NCBI GenBank assembly: GCA_023627715.1
Contig: JAMAHW010000138.1
Location: forward strand, 1-58,472
DNA from: Periconia sp. R9002
Lineage: Eukaryota; Ascomycota; Dothideomycetes; Pleosporales; Periconiaceae
Direction of reading: 5' to 3'
DNA length: 58,472 bases
Shown here: piece by piece, positions 9,315 to 20,836 of the stretch
How the letters are laid out: the number at the start of each line of letters is the position of its first letter
Numbering within the stretch: position 1 is the stretch's first letter
Made by a program: the position numbers and the translations under genes
Notes under the pieces: generated by a model
Told to the model about the DNA's origin: nothing
The model's database searches: none
Seen by the model: only the letters and a program-made list of their open reading frames with translations

Positions 9315-10884
9315 ATGACTATCACCCGGTATTCGTCCAAGCGCACACACGATGAAGCTGTGTTTGACCGCCTTCACGCCCTACCCGCTTCCAAACAAGG
9401 CCCCAACATTGCGCGTTGGGTCGTCGCGGTGCCCGACTCCGAGGCCGGCCGTAGCGATGCGGTCCACGCTGCTAAGCGCCAGCGGGTGCTGCGTAGCCTC
9501 CCCTCCACCTCGCAACGGTTGAACGGTGCGACACGCGATATGGTTGTCTCGCCGACGCGCCGATCGACCCGAGACAGATCCCCCAAGAAGGAATCGGTGC
9601 CAGCGGAAGAAGTTCTGGTAACGACACAACGAAAGGGCCGGCAGGGGCGACCGAAAGACGCCAACGCCGACGCTCAACGAAGCACAACCAATGCATTCTC
9701 TGAGGACGCGCCCTCATTTCCAGCGCCCTCATCATCTTTACGCTCCCTGTCCCCTCCAAAGAAGAAGACTGCTTCTACGAAGGCAGACCTGGCATACTTG
9801 AACCCAAACATCGAATTTCTCCCTCTAAGAAATGCAGGGGACGCTGGCATATCGCTGCCCGACTCTGTCACGCAGCTGTGGAGACGTTGTGAGGTAAGAC
9901 TAGCATGCGCCCACGCAGGCATAATATGCTAACAGCATCAGAATCGACAGTTCGGCTCGCTAGCGGACGCTCCCGTTCCTCTCACCGACCACGACCATAG
10001 AATCATTGATGACACCTTGTCCGACGCATTCGAGCAAGCGGAGAAATGGCGTGACACAGCAACCGAACCTCACTGGATATCCGTGGTAGTAGGCCCTATA
10101 CTGCATCTCCTGCGGCGAATTGAAAGCTTCAAGAAGTCTCCTGTTCCTAATGCGAAGATTGCTGTCCTCGATGTGTATGTCCATAATTATTATATCATAT
10201 CGCATAATGTGAGCTGATGCGAACTTTAGAACCCCTATCGAGATCTCTCCTATTGAGCTCGTCCCTTTCTCCAAAGATCCTGCCCTCTTCCGTGACCTCG
10301 ACAAACGTATCGATTACGTTGTCGGCCTTGATCTGCACCGAACTACGCTCAAAACGCTCCGCCACACTAAATATTGCACAACCGCCCCGTCTATCAACCA
10401 GACCGCCTCATTCGCCAACGAGACTCCTATATTCCTTAACATCGAGGTCAAGCGCCGACACGTCGCCCGCGACCCTACAGTCCAGCTCGCTGCGTGGATT
10501 GCCGCCGAATTTACAAAACGGAGGTATGAAGAGTGGGACCTCGGATTTCCGGTGTTTGCCGTTGAGATTGATGGCGATAATTGGATACTGCGTGTCGCTG
10601 CTGCGCGCGTCGTGCCGCAGGCCGGCGTTGCAGCTGACTCCCCCAGGAATGCAGAAGAGGATACACAGCACATGGAAGCAGAAAAAGGGCCGATGCAGCT
10701 CCCCGAAGATGAATACGAGCTCTTCTTCTTCGGACCGCTGGATCTGGGCAATACGTTGACTCTCCAGAGCTCGAAGAGGCTACTTGCCAACCTGATTGAT
10801 ATCACGAAATGGGGACAGTCTGAATTTCGAACGTGGTGGGGGACAAATGTGCAGAAAGTTTTGGAAAAGAGGTTAGGGAGTTGA
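9315..10884 (+). CDS. PD-(D/E)XK nuclease-like fungal protein (PDDEXK_12 type), intact
   Basis: Three exons: 9315-9893, 9942-10174, 10230-10884, giving 488 aa. Donors are GTAAGA and GTATGT, acceptors CAG and TAG. The first 190 residues are low-complexity, basic and Ser/Pro-rich with 'SPTRRSTRDRSPKK'. The second half has the nuclease-fold core: Asp299 (RIDYVVGLDL), then 'FLNIEVKRR' with Glu343 and Lys345 as the ExK pair, then 'DPTVQLAAW' with the Gln and Trp typical of this fungal family. The domain order D..ExK..Q fits restriction-endonuclease-like proteins; DNA cleavage is not proven for these fungal members. Two broken relatives lie at 19.3-20.8 and 40.9-42.5 kb; this is the only copy here without stops or frameshifts. 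Confidence 0.8.
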
Positions 10885-11149
10885 GATGTTGCGATAAGAG
10901 GATAATTAGTGGACCTTCTTTAAGACCTATTAAGAGTTAGCGCGTATATGATATCTAGATCTCGGGGAATACATGTTATGTCTGCGTGAAGTCTGATGCT
11001 AATATACGTGTATATCTCCGGTTCCCAATTGGACTCTGCAACCAGTGCTTAGTCACAATTTTAACGTTTATCCTAATACGGAACATTGACGCCTCTACCT
11101 AGACCAGAACAGAATACCCAAAAGCTAGAGCCAAGCCAGCTACTGATCC
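10885..11149. other. 3' flank of the nuclease-like gene
   Basis: Nothing recognised before the dispersed repeat that begins near 11150. Confidence 0.3.
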
Positions 11150-11475
11150 TGAGCCCCCGCAGTGGACCCTGGTCTGGGGTCTATTCGAGATCTCATCTGG
11201 GCGCGGCTGAGGCTATACGCGAAATCTCCTGGCGCTGCCCACACTCGGTGGAAACCATATATACTATCTTCACTCATCTATCTACCCAAAATTTCAACGC
11301 CTCCTCAACTGTGTGTGTGTGTGTGTGTGTGTGTTCTATTATGGCCATGCACCCTGAGGGTATGGGCCGTTACTACGTGCTAGCTGATACCTCTTACTAC
11401 TCTACATTCTCTCCCGTTCAGAAGCCAACCGTGAGACCTGCTCGTCCTTTGCCTAACTCCATGCTCAACATAGGA
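11150..11475 (+). repeat. Short dispersed repeat, copy with (TG)n
   Basis: It starts with 'CCCCCGCAGTGG' and ends with 'CCTGCTCGTCCTTTGCCTAACTCCATGCTC'-like sequence (the last part is shared with 19020-19065). The middle shares 'CATGCACCCTG.G.GTATGGGCCGTTAC' with 18943-18967. A (TG)12 run lies at about 11311-11334. Confidence 0.6.
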
Positions 11476-11629
11476 AAGTAGATATAAAAAGAAAGTAATA
11501 CGTCACCTTACAGCGCAAGCTGCTTAGCTTTAGAGGTCTCGTGTCCGCAGGGCGCTTCCGGCGTCGTGTGCCTCTTAATCGGCAGCACACTGACCGAGGC
11601 ACGTTCATGGACAGCTTGCTGTTCTGTGA

Positions 11630-12420
11630 TTATTCGGTGGAAGACGGGGCTTGGAGCTGGCTTCGCTCTTCCGCCTCTGCCTCTTCTCTATATGCTGCGT
11701 CTTGCTGGTGTGGCTGCAGTCGCCCAGTGTCTTTCGCGAACTCGATCGTGGCCTTGACCGCTGCTACGTCTGCCTTCCATCGCTCTATCGGTCCGTCAAT
11801 GCTTTGCCCGCCTTCTTGCTTGCTCGAGTATCCTCCCAGTGCGTACGAGAGCTCTCCGAATCGCTGCCCGTGCTGCTGTCTCAGCCGTGCTCTTTGCTGC
11901 CTCCATCGCCTGCACGTAAAAAGAAAGTGCGCTATGGACTCTATGCTCCCGCACTCGCACAGCTCTGTGTCGGATACCTTGATCTTGTGGAGATACTCCT
12001 TGAGAAATGTCTTGCCTGTCCGAAGCTGGGTGAGGATAGCAGCCTCGGCGCTGCTCAGCTGCCGGTACAGCTCTGCTGACCTGCCTAGGTGGAACGCTGC
12101 ATCGATTTTCTTGGTGAACATGCCTGTCTCTGTCGCCTGGTGCGAGGAGAACCCTCCTGCTATGTCGGCCTTATCCATCGCTAGTCGTACTAGATACCAA
12201 GGAACGCCATCGCGCCGCGGCGGCTCCTCACTTTCTTTCCTCGTGGCTGCCTTCGCCAGCTTGTCTGCTTCTTCGTTCCCCTCGATCCCTGCGTGTCCTG
12301 GAATCCAGTGCAGCGTGACCTTGACCATTCGTAGTTTCTTGACGATTTCTGCCACCACCTCTTGACAGGCGCTCGCTCTCCAGCTCTGCACCGACAGCAG
12401 CGCCGACGCCTCCTCAACAA
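11630..12420 (-). mobile_element. 3' fragment of a non-LTR retrotransposon (RNase H and zinc-knuckle end)
   Basis: The minus-strand frame (about 260 codons) carries the C-terminal part of a RNase H domain ('WIPGHAGIEGNEEADKLAKAA', with the last catalytic Asp) and, about 130 residues on, a Cys/His motif 'CECG..ESIAHFLFTC'. This order is typical of the end of the second ORF of Tad/CRE-like LINEs in fungi. No reverse transcriptase, endonuclease or first ORF is present, so it is a dead 5'-truncated copy, as expected from incomplete reverse transcription. Its 5' break point directly abuts a copy of the GC-rich dispersed motif at 12418-12470. Confidence 0.8.
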
Positions 12421-12470
12421 GGTCAAGGCGGGTGCGGGTCGGCCGTCCTCCCTGCTAGCGGTGGCGAGCT
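12418..12470 (+). repeat. GC-rich dispersed motif (tail of the short repeat)
   Basis: 'CAAGGTCAAGGCGGGTGCGG' followed by 'GTCGGCCGTCCTCCCTGCTAGCG', closely matched at 21065-21107 and, in the other orientation, near 8890, 16120, 25235 and 40590. Confidence 0.7.
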
Positions 12471-12780
12471 GAAGTACTCTTCGTCTAAACTGCCTGTTCA
12501 TAAGAGACGTAATTAAGTGGCTAACTTATATCCCTCGGTTTGTATAATATTTGCGTCTTAACCTCCGTTTTGTGGTGCTTACATATCAGACTACCACGTG
12601 ATGTTACTTCGCCAGAGCTCAGCCACAACACGCCGCTCACCTCTTTCAGCCTGATCGTGTTAAACACACTTCCTCTCACCTATGCGGCTTGGTGGGTTAC
12701 AACTCTTCACCCAAGATTTCTGCACATGTCTTCGTTCTTTACTACAGTGATATCTGATTTTAGACGTAGATATCCTCTCA

Positions 12781-15700
12781 ATGCGGCTTTTGCAACGGGA
12801 CGACAATGGCAAGTTCAGCCTTGTTGAACGCCTAGGTAACGATATTCCACGCTATGCAATTCTGTCACATACATGGGGGAAAGACAGCGATGAAGTTACC
12901 TTCCAAGACCTCATGAGCGGAGGTAAAGACAAACCTGGCTACCGTAAGGTTCGCTTCTGTGTGGAGCAAGCTGCAAAAGATAGTCTTCAATACTCCTGGA
13001 TAGATACCTGCTGTATCGACAAGACAAGCAGTGCTGAGCTCTCCGAAGCAATCACGTCCATGTTCCGCTGGTATCAGAACTCGGCCCAGTGCTACGTCTA
13101 CATATCAGACGTCTCAACAAGTAAACGAAAAGCGGATCACGACCAATTTAGCAATACTTGGGAGCCGGCTTTCCGAACAAGCAGATGGTTCACACGCGGC
13201 TGGACCCTTCAAGAACTTATTGCTCCCCATCGAGTAACATTCTTCTCCAAAGAAGGCAATTACTTAGGCAACAAATCAAGCCTGGAGCAATTGATCCACG
13301 ACATCACATCCGTTCCTATACCAGCTCTCCGTAACGCTCCCCTAGAGGAATTTCATGTGGAACAGCGTATATCATGGATCGGTGATCGGCAGACTACGCG
13401 GGAAGAGGACATGGCTTATTCCATGCTGGGTATTGTAGGGGTTAGTATGCTGCCTATATACGGAGAAGGAAAGGACAGGGCTCTTAGGCGCCTTCGGAGA
13501 GAGATAAGAGAAACCTCAGGTGAATCGATACCTACACTGAATGCGGAGCAGAAAAGGTGCCTCCTAGAGTCCTTAAGATTTGAACAGATCGATGCGCGTC
13601 AGATGACGATCAAGAACGGTCACGCCAAGACATGCAAATGGCTCCTGAAGAATCAGCAGTACCTCGACTGGCTCGATGAGTACAAACTAGGCGAACACCA
13701 CGGATTTCTTTGGATCAAAGGGAAGGCTGGTGCGGGCAAATCGACGTTGATGAAATTTGCCTTCCTAAATGCCCACAAGACGATGATGGAGCGTATCATA
13801 CTATCCTTCTTCTTCAATGCACGTGGAGAAGATATGGAGAAGTCTACGATTGGAGCATACCGGTCGCTGCTGTTACAGCTTCTCGAGCGTCTTCCCACGC
13901 TCCAGAGCACCTTCGACCTGCTCGGCCTATCAGCATCGAGCTTCAGCATGGACCATCAGTGGAGCATTGAGTTGCTCAAAATGCTGCTGGAGCAAGCTCT
14001 TCAAGCGCTTGGAGAGACTCGCGTAGTGTGCTTCATCGACGCACTAGACGAATGCGATGAAGAACAAATTCGGGACATGATTCAGTTCTTCGAGCGCATA
14101 GGTGAGATTGCCGTGTCAACCAACATCCGGTTCCAGGTCTGCTGCTTAAGCAGACACTACCCACACATCACGATCCGGAAGGGTCTCGAACTGGTGCTAG
14201 AAGGACAAGAAGGCCACACTCAAGATATCGCTAACTACGTCGAGACCGAGCTGAAGATTGGACAGAGCAAGATCGCTCAGCAGATACGTTTGGAACTTCA
14301 AGAGAAGGCATTCGGTATCTTCATGTGGGTCGTTCTTGTCATAGGCATATTGAATAAAGAATGGGACCGCGGCCAGATCCACGCGCTCCGGCGGAAGTTG
14401 CAGGAGATTCCCAACGACTTGCACGAACTCTTTCGCGACATCTTGACCCGTGACTCGCACAACAAGAATGGTCTGGTGCTATGCATCCAGTGGGTACTCT
14501 TCGCGAAGCAGCCGCTAAGTCCGGAGCAGTTCTATCATGCTACGCTTTCAGGCATCGATCCGGATGCAGTGTCGGCATGGGATTCTGAGGAGATCACCAA
14601 AGACGTGTTAAAGCGCTTCATTCTCGACTGCTCGAAAGGTCTTATTGAGACGACTATGTCCAAGAAACAGAAGGTTCAGTTCATACACGAGTGAGTGCGA
14701 GACTTCTTGATCAAAGAGAACGGTCTCAGTAAGATCTGGCCCGAGCTTGGGAGCAATTTTCAAGGCCAGAGCCATGAGCGACTAAAGCAGTGCTGCTCCT
14801 ACTACATTGAGCTGGACGTTGCGACATCTTTAAACATCCCTGATAGTCTTCCAAAGGCTTCTTCGCAGCAGGCAGCAAGCATGCGCACATTGGCGATGCA
14901 AAGATTCCCATTGCTAGAGTATGCTGTACGCAACGTGCTGCATCACGCAGATGCAGCAGAAGGCAGTGGTATTTCCCAGGAACACTTTGTCGAAAGCTTT
15001 CCACCTCCTCAATGGGTCAAGCTGGACAGCCTGTTCGAGAAGCACGAAGTGCGTAGACATTCGGAACGCGTTAGTTGTCTGTATCTGCTTGCCGAGCTTA
15101 ACATGGCCAATCTTATCAAGGTCTGCCGTTCACTTGATCAATGCATAACACTGGAGGCTGAACGTTACGGCTGCCCTCTGTTCGCGGCGGCTGCCACTGG
15201 CAGTAAGGAGGTGCTTGAGCTGTGTATGAAGTCTACCAGAATGGACCAAGCCACTGGAATACTTCTTCATAAAGTGGATGAACCCAAATCCCAACAAGAG
15301 CTGACCCAGCGCACTGCAAGACGGGACTTTGTTTATTCGAAAAGCAAAGGATTCCTGCTAAATGCAGCAGAACTTGGGAATGATAGCGTTCTTACATATT
15401 TGCTGAACTCAGAGAAATACGAGATCGATTTAAAGGACTCAAGGGATAGGACTGCATTGTGGTGGGCTTCTAAGAACGGATGTAAGCACGCGGTGAGTTC
15501 GTTACTTGTCGCAGGTTCTGCTACGGTCAACAGCAAGGATAAAGACAACAAAACGCCATTGTACATTGCAGCGGAGACCGGAAACGATGCAGTGATTGCA
15601 GTACTCCTCGACAAGGACGCCTATGTCAATGCGCAGGGTGGAGAATATGGCAACGCACTCCAGGCGGCTTCATCTGGAGGCCACGAGGCGATTGTGAAGG

Positions 15701-15897
15701 TGCTGCTTGACAAGGGCGCCGACGTCAACGCGCAGGGTGGAACGTACAGCAACGCACTCCAGGCGGCTTCCATTAGAGGCCACGAGGCGGTGGTGAAGCT
15801 GTTGCACAGACAAACCATTAGCCATTTAAGGCGTAAACCAAGGCATGAAGTTGTAGACGACGGTACCCATCTGCCCAATCCTGGCTCCCTAGAGTAG
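12781..15897 (+). CDS. HET-NACHT-ankyrin NLR-like protein, interrupted by one in-frame TGA
   Basis: From ATG 12781 the protein starts MRLLQ. HET domain: residues 1-170 ('RYAILSHTWG', 'WIDTCCIDK', 'RGWTLQELIAP'). NACHT: Walker A GKAGAGKST at 314-322, Walker B FIDALDE at 418-424. Then a helical region, then three to four ankyrin repeats (about 887-1010), the last two almost identical. Such proteins act in the cytoplasm as incompatibility or immune receptors: repeats sense, NACHT oligomerises, HET triggers cell death. TGA at 14692-14694 falls inside the family's 'QFIHE-VRDFL' motif; the same frame then continues to 15897 (1038 codons in all). A GTGAGT donor at 14691 and CAG ending at 14729 would remove exactly 39 nt in frame, including the stop, giving 1025 aa, but would also delete that conserved motif. 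So it is a young pseudogene, or rescued by an unusually short intron. Confidence 0.8.
15610..15810 (+). repeat. 99-bp ankyrin-coding repeat units
   Basis: Two consecutive units, each coding a 33-residue ankyrin repeat built on 'NALQAAS..GHEA.VK.LL', are nearly identical at the DNA level (for example CGCAGGGTGGA, AACGCACTCCAGGCGGCTTC, GGCCACGAGGCG). The second unit breaks off early into an unrelated tail ending at 15897. Confidence 0.75.
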
Positions 15898-16104
15898 TCA
15901 ACTCAGAGTAGAGCCGCTCCCAAAAGGGGCCCGGTGGCGAAATTTCAATGAGAAGGTACACAAGGCGTGAGGTACCACTAGTTATGTCCTTTATGTGCTT
16001 GCAGTATAATGTACATCGGACTCAATCATTAAATACAAGTAGACAGTATAGTAAGCAGATATCATAGTAGTGAGTCACGGCACAGAAGTGGCACGGCATC
16101 AACA

Positions 16105-16328
16105 GTTGCCACCACCAGCTGCGAGAATGGCCGACCCGTTCCTGCCCTGACCTTGTCCAGCGGCGTATAATTCTTTGCGTGGATGAGGAGGGGGCCTGAA
16201 TAAGTGTGTCTGTAGCTGTGTAGCGTATGGTCGATATGGGTTGTATAGTGAGTGCGCCTCGCTAAATCGGCTTCGAGCACGGTCCAGCCCCAACCGATCG
16301 CATCTTAGGCTCCACTGCGGGAACTAAA
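16105..16328 (-). repeat. Short dispersed repeat
   Basis: On the minus strand it begins TTTAGTTCCCGCAGTGG (16327 downward), shares 'GTGCTCGAAGC' with the copy at 18.8 kb, and ends with the GC-rich tail 'GGTCAGGGCAGGAACGGGTC' and GGCCATTCTCGC. Confidence 0.65.
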
Positions 16329-16730
16329 CCGAAACCACCCACAGAAAACCCAGGCGTGTTTGGGACTGTTGACAAGCTACACTAACGTTAGGTCTGGCTA
16401 TGATGGGACCTTGGACGAAACTAAGCGGAGAAGAGGGAGCTATACCGGGTCTCACAGAGGCCCACGTTCTGGTCCCCGCCGTGGACCGGGTTCCGAGCGA
16501 GATCCCAGATTTCAACCCCTCGAGATCAGATTAGATCAGATCGAGGCCTGTGCTTATATCTCTTGGCGCTCGCCAACCGGGCGTGTCTTATGCTTCGCAG
16601 TGCCGACACACAAGCAGGCAGCTAGGAAGCTTTGCCCCGACTGCTGCTTATTCTCACCTTAACCTTACTACTGCTACAAAGCCTTGAGAATACTATTCCA
16701 GGTCATCTGATACTTTCTCTATTCGTCAGG

Positions 16731-18429
16731 ATGCCATCTTCATCACCCTTTCAATATCAGCCACTAGACTCAGACAGTGGTCAGAAACCGATTCGGTTGC
16801 TGGAGCTGCTCCCGAGCTGCACCACTGCCACCATCCAATGTCGTCTGATTCATGCCTATCTTATTGACCAGCCATTTTACGAGGCTCTCAGTTACTGCTG
16901 GGGAGATGAATCAAATCAGGTGACGATTCAATGTGATACCGGGGTAATCACCGTCACGCAAAACCTTTATGCTGCACTTGTAAGGCTTAGAAAAACACAA
17001 GAAATACGTATGCTTTGGGTCGATGCTATTTGCATCAACCAAAATGATGATTCAGAACGTACTCATCAGGTCCGACAAATGACGGATATCTATCGATATG
17101 CAAACCGGACATTGGTATGGCTTGGCCCTGGGAACGACCACACAAAAAAAAGCGTTCCAACTGGTTCCGTATCTCCTCAACGCTCATATGGCTTTTGATG
17201 AAGACCAACCATTTATCTTCTCACCACATCTCAAACGACGATTATCACACCCCGCGTTCGAAGCGCTGCAAGACCAACTACATTTATACGAGGCATTTCG
17301 GCAACTCGACCTTTTGCCATATTTCTCCAGGATTTGGATTGTTCAAGAGATTGCCATATCTGGAGAAAAAACTGAATTCTTCTGCGGACGCGATGAGACC
17401 TCTTGGACTGTACTCCTTATTTCGTTGGCTACATTTGCTCGCCTCAGTCTTGGGAAGGGATCTCCGCGCAGGCCATGGGGATCATTTCTACAGATTGCAA
17501 TGACTTCACAACAACTCACAGGGGAAAATCCTCCCTCACTTTTATCTTTTCTGGATGAATATCGAGAAAAACAGTGCAAAGACCACCGAGACAAAGTGTT
17601 TGGTCTTATGGGCATCGCAAATCAGAAGGACATTCTTTCTCTAAGTATAGAAGTGAGTTATGAACGAACTACGATTGAAGTTTACACGCAATTAGCTCAA
17701 GCGGTAATACGAAAAGATAACAACTTCAATATATTTGGGTGCCTTGGTTCTGCGTTGCCCCAAAAAGACCTTCCTACCTGGGTACCTGATTGGACGATCG
17801 AAGACATAATGTGTCAGCCTCTCGGTTACTTAAGGAAACCTAATAGCTACACAGCTGGAGGGCAGGCGAGTCCATCGGTGGCATTCTCTCCGTCTGGAAA
17901 AGAAATGATTACCTATGGCACAATCCTCTACAAGGTTACTAGAATAGGGCACGTTGCAGGCCCTGGTGCGCGCGGTACCATCCTCCAAAATTGGGAAACT
18001 ATTCTAGGTCAAAATTGCGACGAAAAGTATATATCCGGTGAAAGCATAACCGATGCATTTGTCAATACAGTACTCACAGGGCATCCACAAACTACATTTT
18101 CCATCGCGAAACGACAGTTTTTACTTTGGTACAAAAATCTGAAGGCACAGCATCCCGATGCATTTTCACCGTGTCCTGGAATCCTTGATATTGAAGCAGA
18201 GGCTGAAAACTTAAGGCAGGAAGGAGATGCTGACCAAGATGAACAGAAAGAAAAGCTTTTGGGCTGTTTCAGTTACACTTTGGGCAGGCGATTCCGCATT
18301 ACGGAAAGTAATTACTTTGCCTTGGTTCCTGGCCACTCGAAAGAAGGAGATCATGTAGCTCTCATCAAGGGAGGGGCATATCCGATAGTAGTAAGGGCGA
18401 CAGGACTTGAATGGGGTATTATTGGGTAA
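16731..18429 (+). pseudogene. HET-6-type heterokaryon incompatibility protein with one frameshift
   Basis: I chose ATG 16731 (MPSSSPFQYQPLDSDS), the usual start context of HET-6/OR-like proteins. HET domain: 'FYEALSYCWGD', 'LWVDAICINQND', 'VRQMTDIYRYANRTLVWLG'. After 'GNDHTKK' the frame changes in a run of eight A at 17144-17151, and the rest continues in the next frame: 'FSRIWIVQEIA', 'CKDHRDKVFGLMGIA', 'PTWVPDWT', then the C-terminal half typical of this family, up to TAA 18429. Removing one base gives 566 codons with a perfect continuation, so the only damage is +1 A. It may be a recent mutation, allelic variation or a base-call error in a homopolymer. HET-6 proteins lack NACHT; they trigger cell death in cell fusions between unlike strains. 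Confidence 0.8.
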
Positions 18430-18730
18430 TGTTACGTCCAAGGCGCAATGCATGGAGAGCTTTTCAGGGAAATGAAATGTAAGAAGATTATAATCAGCTA
18501 GTTAAAGAAGACACGAACGTATATTCTCAAGGGCTTATAGATAAATATACAAATAATTCAAAGGCACTTCACCACGTGATGTGGAGAGGCGACCAAACTT
18601 ACTCGTCGAGCGTACTTCCGCCACATTGTTCTTGCGCAGTAATTAGCCTTATGACAACCTACTTGCTTAACACAAATAACCATGTGACTAAGTGGCACTA
18701 ATTCTAGATTACATGGTTGATTGTGCCTGG
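18430..18730. other. 3' flank of the HET-6-like gene
   Basis: No gene or motif recognised. Confidence 0.3.
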
Positions 18731-19065
18731 CTAGCCATAGGGCTTTGTTTTAGTTCCCGCAGTGGGTTCGATTTCGGTCACCTGGTCGGATCCGCTTATG
18801 CTGCCCGGAGGCTGTGCTCGAAGCGTCGACTAGCCCTCCTGACAACGCCCACCCTCAAAGACTTCATCCATGCCAAAAACTAATGAGTCAGCGTGTGTCT
18901 GAGAGAGAAGGAGAGAGGAAGGGTGTTCTATCATGGTCATGCACCCTGGGTGTATGGGCCGTTACGATGCGCCAACTATGTACGCTCTTCTCCGTTCCGC
19001 CTACTCCAGTTCAGAAGTTAACCATAAGGCCTGCTCGTCCGATGCCTAACTTCATGCTCAGAGTC
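18731..19065 (+). repeat. Short dispersed repeat with tRNA-like A and B boxes (possible SINE)
   Basis: The head holds TAGCCATAGGG (18732-18742, like a Pol III A box) and GGTTCGATTTC (18765-18775, like a B box) around TTTAGTTCCCGCAGTGG. The body and end match 11150-11475 in order. The other copies keep the 'CCCGCAGTGG' part but have lost the B box. SINE identity is inference. Confidence 0.5.
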
Positions 19066-19251
19066 CCTCAACAAGTGCGAGAGGTGTTATGGTCTTTGAA
19101 AATTCATTATTTTGAGGTTGTGGTGGTTGTTGTTGTGGCTAGATGCACCTTCTCAATGGAACGCTAATCCATGAAACCACTAGTTCGTTTTCTCATATAT
19201 CGGAAACGATGTTGTATGTTGACAGAGTCTACTCTTGCTCATATTGATAAG

Positions 19252-20836
19252 TTACCTAAAGGCACCATACCGGTGTACCCTATCCAACTTTTCCACTATG
19301 CCTTCTTTGAAACTTCCTCTGCCCCATTCCATTATCCGAGCTAGAAAATGTGCAAGCCCTTCCGCATCGCATTTACGTGTAGTGCGCCATGATTGAAGGA
19401 ACTCCATACAATACCCATCTTCATACTCAAAATGCACCCACAACTCATGTACGGGACCCTCCGTCATGATAGAAAAACAGAGCGCTGGGGTCAGCTGCGG
19501 CGCTAACGGCGTCGAGGATGGCGGTGTAAATTCCACATCCAGCGCGCGGGATTCAGAATTAAAGTCCGGGTTCGCATCCCATGCCGCCTGATGATTAAGA
19601 TCCTTCATGATTGTGAGCATAGAAGCACCGCTAATGGCGGCTTGATTCTGTGCACTAATCAGACTCCCATTTAAACTCAACCCTTCGCTTCTACGATCAA
19701 GAAGGGAAACCGTATACCCATGTCAGCCGCATGTGGATCGCTCAAGATTGAACCGGATGCCTGGTGGTCAACTAGCCGCCGTTGATGCCGTTGTACGAAT
19801 GCAGTGTGCGAGCCCAATTGTGATATCCGGTTTCGGTGTCGATATGTGATATGGGTCCGCAGCATCGGTAGTGGTGGTCGACGCAACTGATTGTGCATAT
19901 GGCGGTAGTGATGGTATAGGCCCGACAAAGGCGGCTGCTGCTGCTGCTGCTGCTGCATCATTTGAATTGAAGTTGGGTAGAGCAGTCTGTGCTGATATAA
20001 AGCGAGGAGTTTGCATTCCGCTGTGATCTTCATCTTGTAAATCGTCAAAGGACCGACAGGTCGGCTTAAGATCGGAATTCCAGACTATCATAGAAAGTTA
20101 GCATGTGGTCGACGAAACCCTTCGGGGTTATGTGGAAATCTACCTTTCTCAGACATATGCGTCTTCAGAGCGCCTGGCCAAAGATCCGTTAGGTTCCTTA
20201 CAAGGCCGTTCAAACTGGCCTTCCAATCGCCCTCGAGTAAACACTCCCGTGCGTTTCTTTGTGATTCGGCCCAGAATGTCGATATCAGCCCAGTAAGATG
20301 TACAGAAGCTTGTGGCATGTCTAGAGCAGCCACCACTTGATCATCCCATGACTCAATTCCTAGTATTCGCCGTACCTCGACATCGATCGCGGGTGGAAGG
20401 TCGGCCAACTTGTCGACAAAGACGCCAGCGTGGTACGTATTCCGTGTACGGTAGGTTTGCGGGACGGTCTTTTGCTAGGACTAGGCGTTCGAAATCCCCC
20501 AGAGCGCGCGTAGCGTTTCGCGCTGCGGCGCCCACGATCGTTCGAAGACGCGCTTCTAGGCGTTGGAGGTGCTGCCATCATCTCTGCATTGTAGCTAGCT
20601 ATACAGCCTTCTGCCCAATCCGGTCCTAACGATCCTGTCGCCTGGTGGATTGACTGCTGAATGGAACGGAGCGCTTCTTCGGCTAGTGCAGACGGCTGCG
20701 ATGATAGATTCGATGGAGGTGGTGAGAAGGTGTGGAGTGCGCTGACGTCGGCCGGTTGCGATTTGCGGCGCTTCGCTCTGCAATCATTGGAGCGAAAAGA
20801 CTGCCTAATATCGCTATGTAATACTCGTCGTTTCAT
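19252..20836 (-). pseudogene. PD-(D/E)XK nuclease-like protein (PDDEXK_12 type), three frameshifts
   Basis: Reading the minus strand from ATG 20836, a basic Ser/Pro-rich leader leads to 'FVDKLADLPPAIDVEVRRI' only after a frame change near 20440-20475. An intron (GTAGAT..ATAG, about 20140-20090) leads to a segment holding a poly-Ala run and 'KPDITIGLAH' (the Asp motif). The frame changes again right there (near 19806, consistent with loss of two bases in a CACACA run), giving 'RLVDHQASGSILSDPHAADM' and 'FPFLIVEAKG' (the ExK motif). It changes once more near 19679, giving 'SLISAQNQAAISGAS' (the Gln motif) and the family's C-terminus. All core motifs survive, so decay is recent. A CAG/CTG run at 19938-19960 codes the poly-Ala. 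Confidence 0.75.

Noticed and set aside
18751..18800. Possible tRNA gene at the B-box-like sequence
   Set aside because: No acceptor stem, anticodon arm or T arm can be paired around it; only the promoter-like boxes are present.
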